NCBI RefSeq assembly: GCF_051020765.1
Contig: NC_134943.1
Span: forward strand, 3,348,001-3,412,000
DNA length: 64,000 nt
Source of the DNA: Lasioglossum baleicum
Lineage: Eukaryota; Arthropoda; Insecta; Hymenoptera; Halictidae
Direction: 5' to 3'
How positions within the stretch are numbered: the first letter of the stretch is position 1; each line of letters begins with the position of its first letter. This document shows, piece after piece, positions 46,664-61,677 of this stretch. Both the position numbers and the translations under genes were made by a program. The notes beneath the pieces were generated by a model. It searched no databases, was not told the DNA's origin, and saw nothing but the letters and a program-made list of their open reading frames with translations.

Positions 46664-47284
46664 AGTGGATCCGAGAAGTACATATTTCAACACTGAATTC
46701 TCGATTCTGGAATTATTGTCGACATTTAACCTGTGGCAATTTGACTCATTTTAATGATTCATCCTTCTTCTAAGATATTTTAGGAAGGTCCATTTTTTTC
46801 CTAGAAAAAGCTACAAATTGAAACCTCTGTAAAAATATTGACAAATTTTTTTTGTGACTGATTCTACCACTACAATGATCCCTTCACTGTTTTATAAAAC
46901 AAAAATGAGGAGCCAGATCTTATAGTGTACATTACATTACCGTAAACTTGGCAGTATACCTCTCATTAAAAGCTTAATCAAATCGCATATGAAGTTTTTT
47001 TACGTTGTTTTAAAGGGGAGACATCAATCCTCAAATCTATAATCGATTCAGTCGAGAAAAATTTTTTTTTTATATTTTTAAAGACGTTTCTTTACACTCA
47101 TTAAATCGTGCAAAACTGTCTTAAGTAAAAACCGATGGTAGTCTGTGAAAGTAGAAGTCTCAAGCTTTAAAATGAGACCAAGTTAATTGTTGTACTATTT
47201 TTCAACGAAACTGTCATAGATCAAATATCGACGATTTTTCACAAATTGGAAATTCAGCGTTCAAATACTTTATGGATCCACTGT
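46664..47284. mobile_element. inverted-repeat element with ACAGTGGATCC ends, about 620 bp
   Basis: ACAGTGGATCCGAGAAGTAC...AACACTGAATTC at the left mirrors GAAATTCAGCGTTC...ATGGATCCACTGT at the right. The interior has matching low-similarity arms, and TA-like flanks suggest a Tc1/mariner type. A related end (ACAGTGGATCC) lies at about 56017. Confidence 0.65.
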
Positions 47285-47342
47285 ACGTGTGCCAATGCGT
47301 AGAAATTCCCACTCCCTCGATGAAAAACAAAAACAATTTTCC

Positions 47343-47728
47343 CAGTTGCGTTTGGACAATGGGGTGGTCCTCATTTTTCCACTTTCGATTTTTTCTGGTC
47401 TTACCCCCCTAAATTGTGAGACTTGGTGGGAGAATGATGTGTGCAAAATGCGGAAGAAATCGAACAATATTTAAATAAAAAGATTTTGTATGTTTTTCAA
47501 AGTAACATAAATCTCATCATTAATCATCTAAGGCGTTATCTTTTCTTTAAAAACGTTTAACAATATTTCCAAAATAATATGATAGTTATGTTTGAAAATG
47601 TCATAAAGTCCTGTTGCCTGATTGCTTTCAAATTTTGCACACATCATTTTCTCACCAAGTCTCGCTATTTATGGGGGTAAGACAAAAAACCTTTTGACCC
47701 CTATAGCTAAGGTCCACCCTATTGCACA
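47343..47728. mobile_element. foldback MITE, about 385 bp
   Basis: The left arm GTTTGGACAATGGGGTGGTC..GGTCTTACCCCC..GAGACTTGGTGGGAGAATG is mirrored by CATTTTCTCACCAAGTCTC..GGGGGTAAGAC..CCACCCTATTGCAC at the right. The arms are about 100 bp and imperfect. No target duplication was determined. Confidence 0.65.
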
Positions 47729-48014
47729 ACTGTCTCGTTCTCTTCACGATTTCTCGTCGTCACTTCACGTATTTACAAATAGATTCCTATAGCGAATTAC
47801 TTTAATATTTGGGCATCAGTGTATTCTCACATTCTTCATTCTCATCATATTTTCATGTTTAATAAAGTAGCTGAATGATTTGACACAACAAAATTTTATT
47901 CTTCCATTCGGCATTGGAAAATCATGTTGATAAAACTGTGCAGAATCATGTGTGAAAATCATTTTTTTTTTTAATACACAAATCATGTTCATAAGATTAA
48001 TATTCAATAATGAT

Positions 48015-48140
48015 TAGACCGCGGATCTTTATGCGAAATAAAAATTGTTTGTATCAATTGCAAGACACAGTGGTTATTCAGAAGTTTCTTTAAATTGCAC
48101 CAGCTCGTTTTTCTTATAAATGCATAAAATCCACAGTCCA
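48015..48140. mobile_element. hAT-like MITE copy (TAGACTGCGG family), internally deleted, 126 bp
   Basis: Left end TAGACCGCGGATCTTTATGC and right end ATGCATAAAATCCACAGTCCA match the family. The length is about 70 bp shorter than the 198-bp copies. The flanking 8-mers are no longer identical. Confidence 0.65.
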
Positions 48141-48785
48141 GTGACGACACTAGTACAAAATATAATTCACAAAAATTGTTTGATGCTTTTGCAAAGAAGC
48201 GACAGTCCATGTCCCTTATAAATAATTTCGATTTTACCTCGAGAAGAATGATAATCTTTTTAGGGCAAAGACGTGTAATGTCTGTGTTACTGTAAATAGA
48301 AATATTAAAGTGATTCACCGTAAGTATGAATTCATGATATTTCATTATTTGCGACAATGGCACCGCGATGACGTTCGAGTGTTTTCATGACAGGTCAACA
48401 TCACGACATTTGTACGCGGAATGAACACGAGTAACATTTACGTAGATAGTAATAGGTGCTCCGTTCTTATTCGAATTGGTACCATATTTCGCGATGAAAC
48501 ACATTGAAGGGACGGGAATGGCTTTATAAGGTTTCGAGCAAGCGCAGCTTTCTATCGTACAGTAAACTTCGCAACCATCTTGTGTTTCTGTAAATTATAG
48601 AATTTAACGGAGCCCAGCATCGTCGTTCGCTTACGAAAAAACGTGTAATAACCGGTCATTATCGTCAGTGTCGTTGTTCCCACGATCGAATAGTTCAGAT
48701 TACAAAAATCGTCACTGGTGAACGGGTTGTAGTATAACGTTAAATTGACCCGTTCCGAGTTCTTCGTAAGTGCAACAGGCCAACC

Positions 48786-51700
48786 TCAGTCCACCTGCAT
48801 GTCTCGTATCGTTCGACAAAGGAACGCCGATGTTATTATGCCGAACGTCTGAAATAGTACACACACGATCAATTTCATCGAGTCGATTCGAGTCGAGCCT
48901 GCTCGAAAGTAACGTACTTGTATACCAGCCATCGCCATGCCCAAAAATACTAAAGTGAAGCTCTCGTACTGCAGCCAACCGGTGACTTTATCGAGACAAC
49001 CCTACAAGCATTTCAGAACATAAACATGAGTAGGTGCAACACATTTAGTTGAAAAATGACGTATCGTGTGAATGTGTGTATGCGTGTGAGCTCGCCGATA
49101 CTTCTGTCTTCACCACGTTTTTATTAGCTCGCTTTCTTGTCTGTCTGTTTGTTTGTTTCGTGTCTGTTCGGTACTTTTGCAATTGATTTTAAACTATCTT
49201 CCCGATGAGCTAGAGACTTGAAACTTTAAACACAACTCAGAACTGGATGACAATGCAATATTTTAACGGTATCTCGATCAAACATTCCAGATCTATTTAA
49301 TTCGTTCGAATTTTCGTACGATGAGGTTGAGATAAACGGTCTGAACGCCCGCTGTTCGTTCTCGCATCTGCTCGCGATTGTTTTCGGTATGCCAAACTGA
49401 AATGAACCTAAAATTTACTACAAGTCTCTGTTATAATCCCATCAAAATGTTTAAAATCGATTGAAAAATTTCATACACACTATACTAAAAAGCAGAAAAT
49501 AATTATTTAAATAGAAATAAGTATATAAATAATTTTTAATATACCATGTTTTTAAGAAACGGACTAAATAGTATAAAATAATTTTTCCTAGCCCCGTACA
49601 GATTCCTAACCCCATGCAGATAGTCCTGAAAATTTGTGATTGTGAATTTTTAATACCTATGAAAATACTTGTAAGATTTAAATAGATAATTGATAATTTA
49701 TAATTGATGCATGAATAGTTCACCTAAGTCACTAACAATTTTATTGCACTGCAAATGATATGAACTGATATGTGTGAGTTTTCTCAACGGCAACTACTTA
49801 TTCTCTACACTCCTTACTATTATGTACTATGATCTTGCGCCCCACGTTTTTCGTTTTAAATCTTACGAGTATTTTCATAGCTATTAAAAATTCACAATCA
49901 CAAATTTTCAGGACTATTTGTATGGGGTTAGGAATCTGTACGCGGGGCTAGGAAAAATTATTCTATAATTTTTAGTCCGTTTTATAAAAACGTGGTACAT
50001 ACATTAAAAACTTTTTTCTATTGAAATAATTTTATGTTTACAGTAGTGTCTCGACATACGTGAATATTTAAGGATCAAAGTGTCACTTATGTCGTGTGCA
50101 AACGCTATTTCATCTTTGTCTTTTAATCATTTTTCTATGAAACTTACTTTCTTTATTCGTATTTACTCGCTATATAATTCACGATACAGTAGAACCTCAA
50201 TTTAACCAATAGGAACATCTGATTGTTCAGATAACTGAAATCTAGTTACAGTATTGCATTGACCCCATGCCTTACAATATCGTGTCTGACCTGATGAAGG
50301 TTCTGAACAAATTCTGATAAATTGTATGTTAATAATTTCTTTTAAACCGAAATAAAATTCTATTTTCGTTTTATTAATATACATAGCTGTTGGAGAACAT
50401 ATAGGCATACAATTTATATCAATTTTCTCCTTGTTTAGGAAATTACGATTTACAAACATGTTCTAAACACTGAAACCGGAAAATAAATCGCAGGGCAAGG
50501 GGTTAATACACAGTTGTCTTATTATTAATGTCTTATTTGCAATGAAGCACAGTTTCAAGATAAATTGTTGTTGCACAGAATTATGTACGGTGACAAACAT
50601 AAATTTCTGGCGTGAACCGATTCGAAAAATTCAAAAGATCCATGTGCAATAATATAAATGTATTTTGAAGCACATATAAAAAAAAACTGAAGGAGCTTAG
50701 TAGGATTGTGCATGAATGAAAATATATATATATTCAAGATTAAGTCTTGTATTTTGTGCATTAAAAAAAATGACATGTAATGCACGCGTGTGTATAATCT
50801 ATTAAAATGTGCAGAAACGTGTGAAATTAGTTGACATCGCTAATATATTTTAATAAATTCTTATGTACGTAAAATAATTTTATAGACTTTGTTCTGAGTT
50901 TCCGAGTACTTACCACTTTATGACGATATCCGTCGTGACCTTCTTTGTCTTCCAATTGACACGCTGCCTCGTCTTTTGGTTTCGGATTCAGCCATGGTTT
51001 CTCGGTCTTCTTAGAAATGAAAGAGGATTTTAATGGACGCGACGTTTCCAAACGTGGACTACAATCGAATCACTTACATTTTTATGAAACACTCTTGAAA
51101 CGACACTCATTGGGCTTCCTGTATTTTTTATCTGTTGGGAAACGTTTCTGTTATTAATACCGCTAGTAAATGCTACATTACTTTATCGAAGAGTAGAACA
51201 TTTTTATCACTATCAATATATCGTTTAATACTTGCTAAAACGACATATGCATTTATCATTTTATTAACACTTTCCGGAAGTGTCATTATTTCTAATTTTA
51301 TGTTTGTCTAACGTATAACAACAATTATATTCACAATTTTGATTGATCATACACTGATAAATACGCTGTCACTCGAAAAAATAATAACTTGGACTTCTTT
51401 TAACAACCATGAGAAAACGATATCAAAAATACGACTCGATATACAGTTTACACCGTTACTCAAAATATTGGAGTAAACAAATTTAAAATTGGACTTTTAC
51501 TAACAATTCAAATTATTGCTTTATTTTTTAGCAAATGCATAAATCATATTTGCATTTTATCATTTATCTATTTTAGCTATTTTTACTTATTTTAGCATTT
51601 CGAGCGAATATAGAAAAAAAAATCGAATCCATATATTTAGGAAATTATTTGACGCGAGCGTTCACGACGGGAAATAAAGAAGAATCTGCTAAAAAAGTTT

Positions 51701-54700
51701 TGGAATATCGTCGGAGAACGTACCTCGGTATTTTTTAAAACGCAGCACGTGAGAGGGACCTGCCTCCTGTTCCCCGAAAATTGCGCATCTCGCCACCAAG
51801 CCGTACCATTGTAGTCTCCATACCCATGTATTCCACAGCAATTAAACTGCAATGGAATCACCTATATGCACTTCGGGCCATCGTCATATGCATGGATGGA
51901 CAGTTCTCAAAGTGCGCTATTAAGCGTTATTCGTGCGCGCGAAATAAAATTTCCACGAATTGTTGTCGATCTTTCTCGACTGACCGCTTTATGAACAGAT
52001 TATGAGAGACCCGTTTCCAAAACTAATAACGAATTTCATGTTTATGTATGATAGAAGGTAACGAGGTGCAGTGTGGTAGTAAACTTACATTGTCAGTAGG
52101 CAGAGGTCCTTGGCCCCGAGAATACCTTAACACAATACGGTCACGAGGTAATCACGCGGAAGCTTATGCGGGTTGTCGGTCAAATGCAGCATATCTCAAA
52201 CTTTTTAAATTAATCATTTTAGTACGACTGGAAATTTTCATATCCTGACATAACAACAGTATACTAAATCTCGATAAGAAGTAACATACAGCTAACATAC
52301 AGCGTTGCTCACCTAAAGGGAGCCACCGAAATATCTCCATCGCAACTGAATTTTAACAATTCAGACAAATATTCTCTGACAGAGAATACTAAACATTTTT
52401 GAACAAAGCATATGCCCATATAACTCGTTTCAAATGACTTCTTAAATCTTTCTACGAGGGTTTCAACCCTTTGCACAATCCTAGAACATTTTTTAAACAA
52501 GAAAAAGAAGAATTCTTAAAACAGCAATTTGTTAAAGCTTTCTAGCAATTCATTAAATATAAACTTTCGTAACGCACAAGTTGCTTCGAATTATGGTATG
52601 ATAATTTTTCACTCTTCGAATCAATAATTGAAGTCGCAAACACGATTATCAAATATAATTACAATACATATAAAATATATAACAGAGTTAATTATAGTTC
52701 GATATCTCGCAGTCAACGAAAACTAGTTTTAAGCAGTCTAAACGTTCGAAAGTCTAATGAAATAGGAGATGGAACTAACAGTAACAAGTAAAGGAAAGTT
52801 TTTCTTCTATGAGAATCAATCTCAGAACTGAACTGGAAGGCTTGTACGAGCCGAGTTCCCTGACTGACGTATATGCTATGTATGGCAGTTCCGAGGTCTA
52901 TAGCAACGAGAGCCTCTAGCATCCTGCAAAACTACGTTAAGATTGGAGGGGAAGTTTATCGATTCGAGTGAACTTCTGTTCATGTGAACGCGGACAACAC
53001 TACCTCACAGCATCGTTACCTTTCAGTATACGAACTGTACGAAGCACATGCACAACATAGTTCAACTATGATAAACATGCACTAAGAATAGATAATCGAT
53101 CCCTATTATTAGGCCATATAATACCTTATATTGCACAAAGTCGAGACTGTTGCTGAAAGGTATATCGGTGGTCTGTTCGTGGCCATAGTCGTTGGCCAAT
53201 TTGCTAATTAGTCTTCCTTCTAACCCAGAAAGGATTCGGAAGGTCATCACTCCGCCTACCGCGGCGAGCACCAGCTCTGTGAGAATTAGTGCTACGAGTA
53301 TGCTCATGTACTGAACAAAAGAGAACACATTAATGATCCTGTGACATGAGCGCATAGTTGGGAAAAATCTAACCAAGTCGTAAAATGATGCTCTCGAAAG
53401 TTGACTTTTAATCATGAAATTCAATGATCTAGTTTGGGGGGTCGGGTTCGGGCCTACTGTTCCGGAAGTTGTTGATGGAATACACGTAGAAAATCATGTT
53501 AGACCTCCAGTATACAAGTATCCAAGTTAGCGACACTGTCGTTACAAACCGTCAAGCTTGCTTTAGAGAACAGTCATCTATTTTCTATAACATCATGATC
53601 GACGGTGTTACTTGGGTACACTGATAGTGTGTTCTACCTGCTAGTTAACTTACGAGGGAACATAGCCAAGTTACACAACGCGATTTTGATGAAAGCTATG
53701 CACATACATACGCGAGAGGTACACTCTCGTTCATAAGTATCTGAGCATACAAAGTGCGGTTTTGTGCCACTATCACATGACTATTTCTCATCAAAAGTAA
53801 TATTTTGGAAGTGCATAATACATGTACGCGATATACAATTCCTCTTATCAAATGAAAGAAAACTAATTATTCTTTCGTCTATAAGTACTCTTTTTTATAT
53901 GTAAAACCACTAGATACGCAAAACTTGTTTCTTTTCAATTATTTCCTTTACTAACGTACGTATGACGTTTTTCTGGTTAAAAAGAGTCCAAACACGATAT
54001 AATTCGAAGCATTTCTGTTCCCACGATTAACGATTCCGTATCTAATGTCTGAAACGAGTAATGTACAACATGATCTGTTGTACAAATCGGTAAAGATTTA
54101 ATGTGAATTAAACAAATGAATGTAAATGGAATTGTGTCGTGTTTGAAAATATGTCAGAAATATATTGGTGTAAACGTTTCATAAGAAAATAATTAAGAAC
54201 AAAAAAGTTTTATTCCAGTTTTTGTCTATTCACAATTATTATTTTTTTTTTATCTTCGATTTGGCAGCAATAGCTCGAGGAATATAAAGTTTGTACACGA
54301 CATTCGGAAAATTAAATAACGATTCGCGAATACTAATTTCAACAGACCTGCGGCTAACAATAAGTGTCCGCTCACTGGTCAGGTCTCCCTATATCGAGGT
54401 ATTACTGAGTTTCTGAAAACGAGAGGTACCGAATAGCTTTCCCGAAGCTGAAAGACAAACTTACTGGTAGATACAGGCCAGTTTTATTAAAGTGCCCGAG
54501 GTATCGCACACAGGAGCGAGAGTTTTATAAAGATAATATAGCTCGCTCTCAATATTTCGTTCTGCATCGGTCTGATTAGAGCATACCACACCCGTTAATG
54601 AAATTTCCTCCACCGAACGCCTATCCAGACTACACACACGGAACCGGGGATCGTGTTTATAGACAGAACGTATTGTAGACGATGGTCCGTTTTATGAACA

Positions 54701-57700
54701 CTAGCTTTTATAGCAAAACTAATGCAAGGCCAATTTCAACCGGAACACTTGCTGCGGCCCCGAGCGATCTTCGGGACCTTTATGCTCCAGCAAATTTTAC
54801 GACTTGGTTGTATCTTTTCCAGTGACTATGACACGCTTGTTAAGGGGACAGCCTCTTTATATCTTTTCTTTCTGGTATTGATTTAGCTACTCTTCCCTAC
54901 CCCGAAATAAATAATTTATCATGAGAATTGGCAAACTGAAATTTCATTGCTTCTCGGTAATTTTTTAATAAAAAAAGTGTGATAAAATCAAGGTAAAAAT
55001 ATCATTTTTGTACCGACGAGAGCTAGTAAGACGTGGAACAGTTTGCCAAAATTTCAAAGCAATCGGGTATATAGTTTCCGAAATTTTATCTACACTAGGT
55101 AAAACACTAAGTAAAAACAATACGTTTCGAGATACAGTGGAATGAATTTCAATGAATTTATGCATACAATTTTGGCAAAGGTTCCACATTTAAAAAATCG
55201 ATCAGTTAACCCATAAAGACTGCCCCTTAAATGTATTAAGCTATGTCCGCATTGAAGCAACATCGAGCGACATTTTCCGTCGCTTCTACTTCTTCTTTTA
55301 TTTGATGAAAGCGTCGGCTTTTTCAAGATTCGTGCAACGTCAATGTTGCTCGTTGTTGCTTCGGTGTGGACGCAGCTTTAGAGACTCACGGTGGCGAGGA
55401 TGCATTGATTCTCGCGCGACGCGGCCCAGCATCCGAAGATCCCGACCGTGAACACCGTGAAACCGAGGCACAGCAAGGTGTGAGCTATTAAGTTAATTGT
55501 ATCGTGTGGCCTGTCGTTAGGTACGAAAAGGTTTAAGAGATGACTTTTGCTCGGCTCCAGCCGCAACCACGCTCCTATTACCAGTACCGTACATCCCGCC
55601 AACTATCCAACAGGATTTCATTAACGTGACTTTAATTGTAACCCATTTTTCGAAAGGAGAGGCTTGTCTTGCTCCGCCTATCACAATAGCTGTCCACCCC
55701 ATCGTAATCACTTGAAGATGACGTTTCAGTGCTCGAAACAGGGTGGACTATTATCATGACCATCGTCGAAATACTTTAGGTTTCTTCTTTTGAAAAAGAA
55801 ACCATAGGAATTAGGCTGCATCGTAGGACAAAATGATATTTCGAGTTGGACAGAGATTTTTCCAAATGCTATTATATTATACTGGCTTCAATAAGTAGGT
55901 ATTGGCACACTAAATCATTTTTAAACAATTGTTGATATTTAAATCGCTATAAAATGAAAAACCTGCATTCATTGGTCTGCTTGCTTCTAAGATATTTTCC
56001 ATGTAATCTTGAACACAGTGGATCCAAAAATTATTTGAAATTATTTTCAACAGTGATTATGTGGTTAGAAAAAATTGTACGATAATAAAACTTTGCTCGT
56101 TTGAAAGCTACTACTTTTGGTAACTTCATGGTAACGTAGGGTAGATTATAAAGCGTCTATACGACTAAACTTTCTTATTTCTTTTTGATAAAACAACTAA
56201 AAATGATTCTACATTAAGTTTTATCGCATCGCAAGAGGGAAGCTTCAATCTTCAAATCTATCTTCTAAAAAAATTTGTAATGGTTTTAGAAGAAAATGAA
56301 CGATTGATAATTTCTCGAAAATCGAAAATTCAGTGGTGAAACATTTTTAGAGCAACTGCACATACATTAATCTTACATACATGTACATAGAAGCTACCCA
56401 GTAAAAGCCCAGGTTTTCGAGTGTAAACCGAAACCTGACCTCGCTGAAATTTACGTGCCAAGTGACGGAACATGAACAGTGTTGAATCCACAAAAAGGGA
56501 GTTTTGATGTTGGTAAAGTGCGCCTGGTAAATAGATACTGGATATTCAATATTGTTACAGTCTCCCACTCGCAAACCTTTCCACTGTACATAGGACTTTT
56601 ACTAATTTAATAAATTGGAGCTTCGTCACTCTTTAGAGCAACCGCCTAAATAACATGATTTTCAACTAGATATCAGTATCACAAAAATCTTCATTTATTG
56701 ATAAATTTTTAGTAATTGTCCTAATTCTTTAAGGAATTCATGAAATTCGCGAACGAAAGTTCGGAATAATCTTCTTAGTCAACAACCTCGAGTTGCTTAG
56801 TTTCGCAGTATTTGTATAGAAGTTCGTAGAATTATCCGGGTGGAAATTTTGCTATACATATAGACTTTGTACACTAACTTATGAAAGCCGAAGTTTAGAC
56901 TCGTTATTATCATTCTTTTAATTTAAACATCGCTTTACTCTGTAAGATGAAATAATATAAGAAAATTGAACGCGAATAGGAGCTGCAATCACGACGCCCA
57001 ATTAACCATTCTTGTGTGTGCAAATTCAGAGAATCGTCCAATGAATATTAATTCCTTAATCTCTTGCGAATCTGGAGCAATCCCGAACAACCCAAGCATT
57101 CAGGTCGCAAAAATTACTAAGCAGTTGTCGATTTTAGTATAGTTATAATATTTAACAATTCTTTCTTTTGAACAAATATAAAATATTGTTCGATAAAGTA
57201 CTGCTCCTTAAAATGTATCAATAGGAAGTGCAATATCATTTTGTCCTTTGACGCGTAAGATGTTAATTCTTCTCTTATAATTAGAAAATTATAGCATATA
57301 TTAGACTTAACTTAATTAATTTATTAATGCAAGCACAAATCAACCACTTAAAAGTAAAAAGCGTTCATTAATCTGAAGGTAAGCGTGTAAATACGAATGA
57401 AATTGTTCAATCGCAAAGTACTAGTGAATCAATTTAATTTCCATTAATTTTCTCTTTGTTCATATAAAATATACTTTGGTTAAGGTATAGAATTTCCAAT
57501 GAAGTAAAATAGATGTACAGGGTGTCTGTTACTGTTACTTGTATGTTAAAAATGAGTATGAATGTGCAACCTGCAGAACTTGAAAGAAACAGAGCAACTT
57601 ACAAATTTTTTTGGTGTATGATTATTTGGTAATCAATCAAGATAATTATAGGGAATGTTAAGCAACATATTTACTCTATTTTCATATTTTTTTATTACTC

Positions 57701-60700
57701 AAAATTACAAAATTACAAGTTTTTAAACTTCATGAGTATAAGTATTCCCTATTAGAAATACCAATATGTGACATTATGCTCTACATTATACGATATTTAC
57801 TCGTTCCCATTTAAGAATCTGAGACCGGAAGCACGACTCACGTCATAGCACACATAAATATCGGTTAAGTTCCGTTGCAATGAAGCCGAAATTTCTTAAA
57901 TAAACATATACGATTGCACCTCGAGCTGTCGTCGAAACTAGGAGATACTTTTTCCTCGGGGTATCATCGGTAACTTGTAAGGCACCCTCATGGGCCATAT
58001 TACTGTTGCCTTCAATAAACTTAGGGTACACTCTTCTGAAATGATATCCGTCCCACATACAGCGTACAGCAAAGCCAACAGAAATACTTTTCGAGAAAAT
58101 GAGGATTTATATATACATATATTGACACAGGATTTCATCAAACTATATTCCATGAACATTTTTGCATTCATTGCACCGTGTTTCATCAGTGAGCTTTGAA
58201 GCCGGAAGTTTTCAGCCATTGAAAATCTCCAGTTACAGCCACATAATTAAAGTCCTCACTGAATTGGAACCTACGTCATAATTTCGGACGAAATAGCTTC
58301 TGGCAGATCTGCTTTAATGTACAGTCAAACTTTTGCTATCAGAGTATATCGATACTTGAATATTCTGTTAGCTTTAGTGATTTTAGTTTCATAGTTTTGT
58401 TCCAGTGAGAATTATAATCTATAATGTATTGTCCTATTATTGTTCGGTAATTTCTGTGCTAATGTGCTTTTTGTTCTGAAAGTTTTCCTCCAGTATCAGT
58501 GACACTGTTTTTGGACTTACAAGTGTATGGTTTCAACTACCACAAACCAAACAAAATGGCTTCTCTTCGTAAATGTTTTTATATATTCTCTTTGTGAATA
58601 TTTTATGATACTAATGAGTAAAAAATGGATGTGGCGTTGTAAAGATGTGTAAAGAGGAAATCAAATTTTTCTCAGAATATACACTTGTGTATACAACGGT
58701 TAATATAAATCGAGCACAGTAATTGTTGACACGGAAGCACGTAGTACTGACCACAGAATGTAAATATGAGATAATTAACCATTTGCGCTAGCAATTAATT
58801 GATGGTCGCGCGTGGCATACTCGGAGCAACTCACGGAAAAGTTTAACGTGCTGTGCACGTTCACTTGGCGTTTGATACAATCGAGGCAGAATATACAATC
58901 AATTTGCGAAGAAATGGTGTGTAGACGACGAGTTACTAATTGTGGATATTACAATTGAAATGGGAAGAGAAATATACATTGTCAATTTAGAATGCAAAAT
59001 TGGACCATTTTATCTGTTTAACAATGCTTAATAATATAATCAATGTATAAAGGTCAATAATACAAAATAATTCATCCTTGTAAATAGATGACACCCTAGT
59101 ACCATTTAATCATCGTGATCAATTAATTATACTGTAACTATGATACACTGCCTCTTAATACTTTCATTATCGAACATTGTTTTTGTTGACACGCGTGATC
59201 AGATTATTAGCACATCCTTTTCTTATTAACTCTTTGCACTCCGAATTATTTTTTAATTTTATTACCAACAATTCCTTACTATTTCAAGTGTTTTATTTGA
59301 AATTGACTTCAAAGGACAGTTCCTTGACTGCTACTCATTTTAAACAATTTTGTTTACTAATTATATTAAATATAGCTCTCAAACTTCGTCGTAATTTATA
59401 TTTGTGGATTTTATATTTGTATTTAACGAAAAAATAAGAAATTAAATAAATAAAGGAAGAACCAAATACATATAAAATCCCGTTTCCTTTACATTTTTCT
59501 TTCTCCGATGTTGAACCACACTCGACAAAGGAGTGCAAAGGGTTAAGAAACGTTCTTTATTAATTTTTATTTCTTATTGTATCTTCTTATTGCTGTTGTT
59601 CTTGTGGTAATATTTATTTAATTTTGTTACAAGTTACAATTATACATTTTGTAAATTTAAAGATTTTAAATATTTTATCATCACTAAAAATGGTAATTTT
59701 TAAGGATTTTTAAAATGATGTCTAAAAAATTGCTTATGTATTATGTGCTATACTGGAATGCAACGATGTAATTATGGTAACGTAGCAAACTAGATTTTAC
59801 TTGATAACAGATTCATTTATGGTATCAGTATAAATTCTTACTTTGAATATTAACCCTTTTCGTCCTGAACGCGACTACAGCCTCTAAACGTTGGGAAGTC
59901 TTAAAAAATTTTCGAAGAAGTCGTCAACTATATTCGGAATCATTTCAATACTCTTTTCAGTATCGGCGAAACTCCGTAACTTTCGCCAGCACATTACCTC
60001 GAGGATGGAAATTTGAAAATATAGAAAGTTACAGAAGTCTTGATTGCCTTGAGGACATTCAAACTTTTGATTATGCTCAGTTTGCTTCCTTTTTGAAAGA
60101 GGTTCCGAACTTTTTAAAGTTCAGGAGTTTGATGGAAAGTGGCATGATTTGCCGTCGTCTAACGCTAATTCACGGTTCACAGTTTGCAACAGGATGTACA
60201 GCGGTTGGCCATTTCAGTTGGGAATTGTTTTCGTTGGGGATAATGGTCAGTGTATCACGTGTCACATACCCAAAAGCATAGTGATGATGCAGAAGTGGTT
60301 GCGAATTTCGGTCTTCATTTCCGGATCAATTGTCTGATTGTGTTTGTACGATGGACACGTGTGTGAATGTGTCACAGTTACCACGTACAGGCGTGTTATG
60401 TATTCTCATTCCACAGGATGCCCCAAAAATGTTGTACTTCCTTGAAGTGGGTCATCCGGGAGGTCATTTGAAGTAACTTCTTCCTTTGCGAAACTCTTCT
60501 CCGCGGCTTTGTTAATGAGTAGACTGCGGATCTTTATGCATTTATGAAGAAATCAACTGGGTGAAATATAAAACAGTGAACGATATAAAAAATCGAAGAA
60601 TATTGTTATGTTGTTTTCAACGTGAAAGGACTATTATATAAGGGATAAAGTGAATTTTTATGTAACTACTGCTTCCCACAATCGACGCAGAATATTTTTA

Positions 60701-61625
60701 GTTTGCATAAAGATCCGCAGTCTATTAATGAGTTATCAACGAAAAACACGGACCAATCAGAGCGCGGCTACTACGGACGGATTACGGCTCGGCCAATGTC
60801 AACGCTGATTGGTCTGTATTTTTCAAAGAAAAAAGTCACTTCAAATGGACTCAGGAATCGAAACATTTTTGGGACACCCTGTATATTTAATAAATACACT
60901 TATGATAGTATTCTACATTTAGTTTCGTGATTCATAGATTAAAAAACATAAATAACGTCTAAGTTCTATTTAATTAGATTTGTTAGTATTATAGCAGGCA
61001 CAGGTTGGTGCTACTTATTTTTAAACTAATATGAATACTAACGCGCGTAAATCGCTACTTTTCCTCAATTTTGATGTCTCTCAAAATGTAAACAAAGTGA
61101 AAACGTTAATTTAACAATGATTTGGAATATTTCACGTCATCTTTACACACAAGAAAGTACAAAAGAAATTGTTGTTTTATTGAAAAAGTAGAGAGTTACG
61201 GTCTAAAAATATTAAATTATCGTGGCACATGCTTATGTTTATGTACGGCCAGATGAATTTACTTTATGTTAGAAAATGTTGCTATGATGGATTTTTTGGT
61301 TGCATGCTTCTGATAATGTTCTGTATTTTCTGAAAGTACTATACATAGTTAGAAACTATAGGTAGAAAACAGCAGTAGAATATAACTTATAGTAACAGCA
61401 ATATAATATAACATATAATGAGAAACGAAGAGACCATAACAAAACGAAATTAATCATGAATTTTGCAAACTAAGATCTTCACACATATCGTACAATGACT
61501 GACGTCTTTACCCAACATTTACCTATACTTTTAAATGAAACGTTAGTTTAACAAGATAAATCATTCGTTCGTCATGTAAATTTTTAATGCGTAACTTTTT
61601 AGACAAAATAGGCATGTAAATATTT

Positions 61626-61677
<52 letters not shown>

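Larger units (their letters stand above)
45846..48785. other. intergenic stretch with foldback elements
   Basis: I see no supported gene. It holds two long inverted-repeat elements (46664-47284 and 47343-47728) and a short copy of the TAGACTGCGG MITE (48015-48140). Confidence 0.55.
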
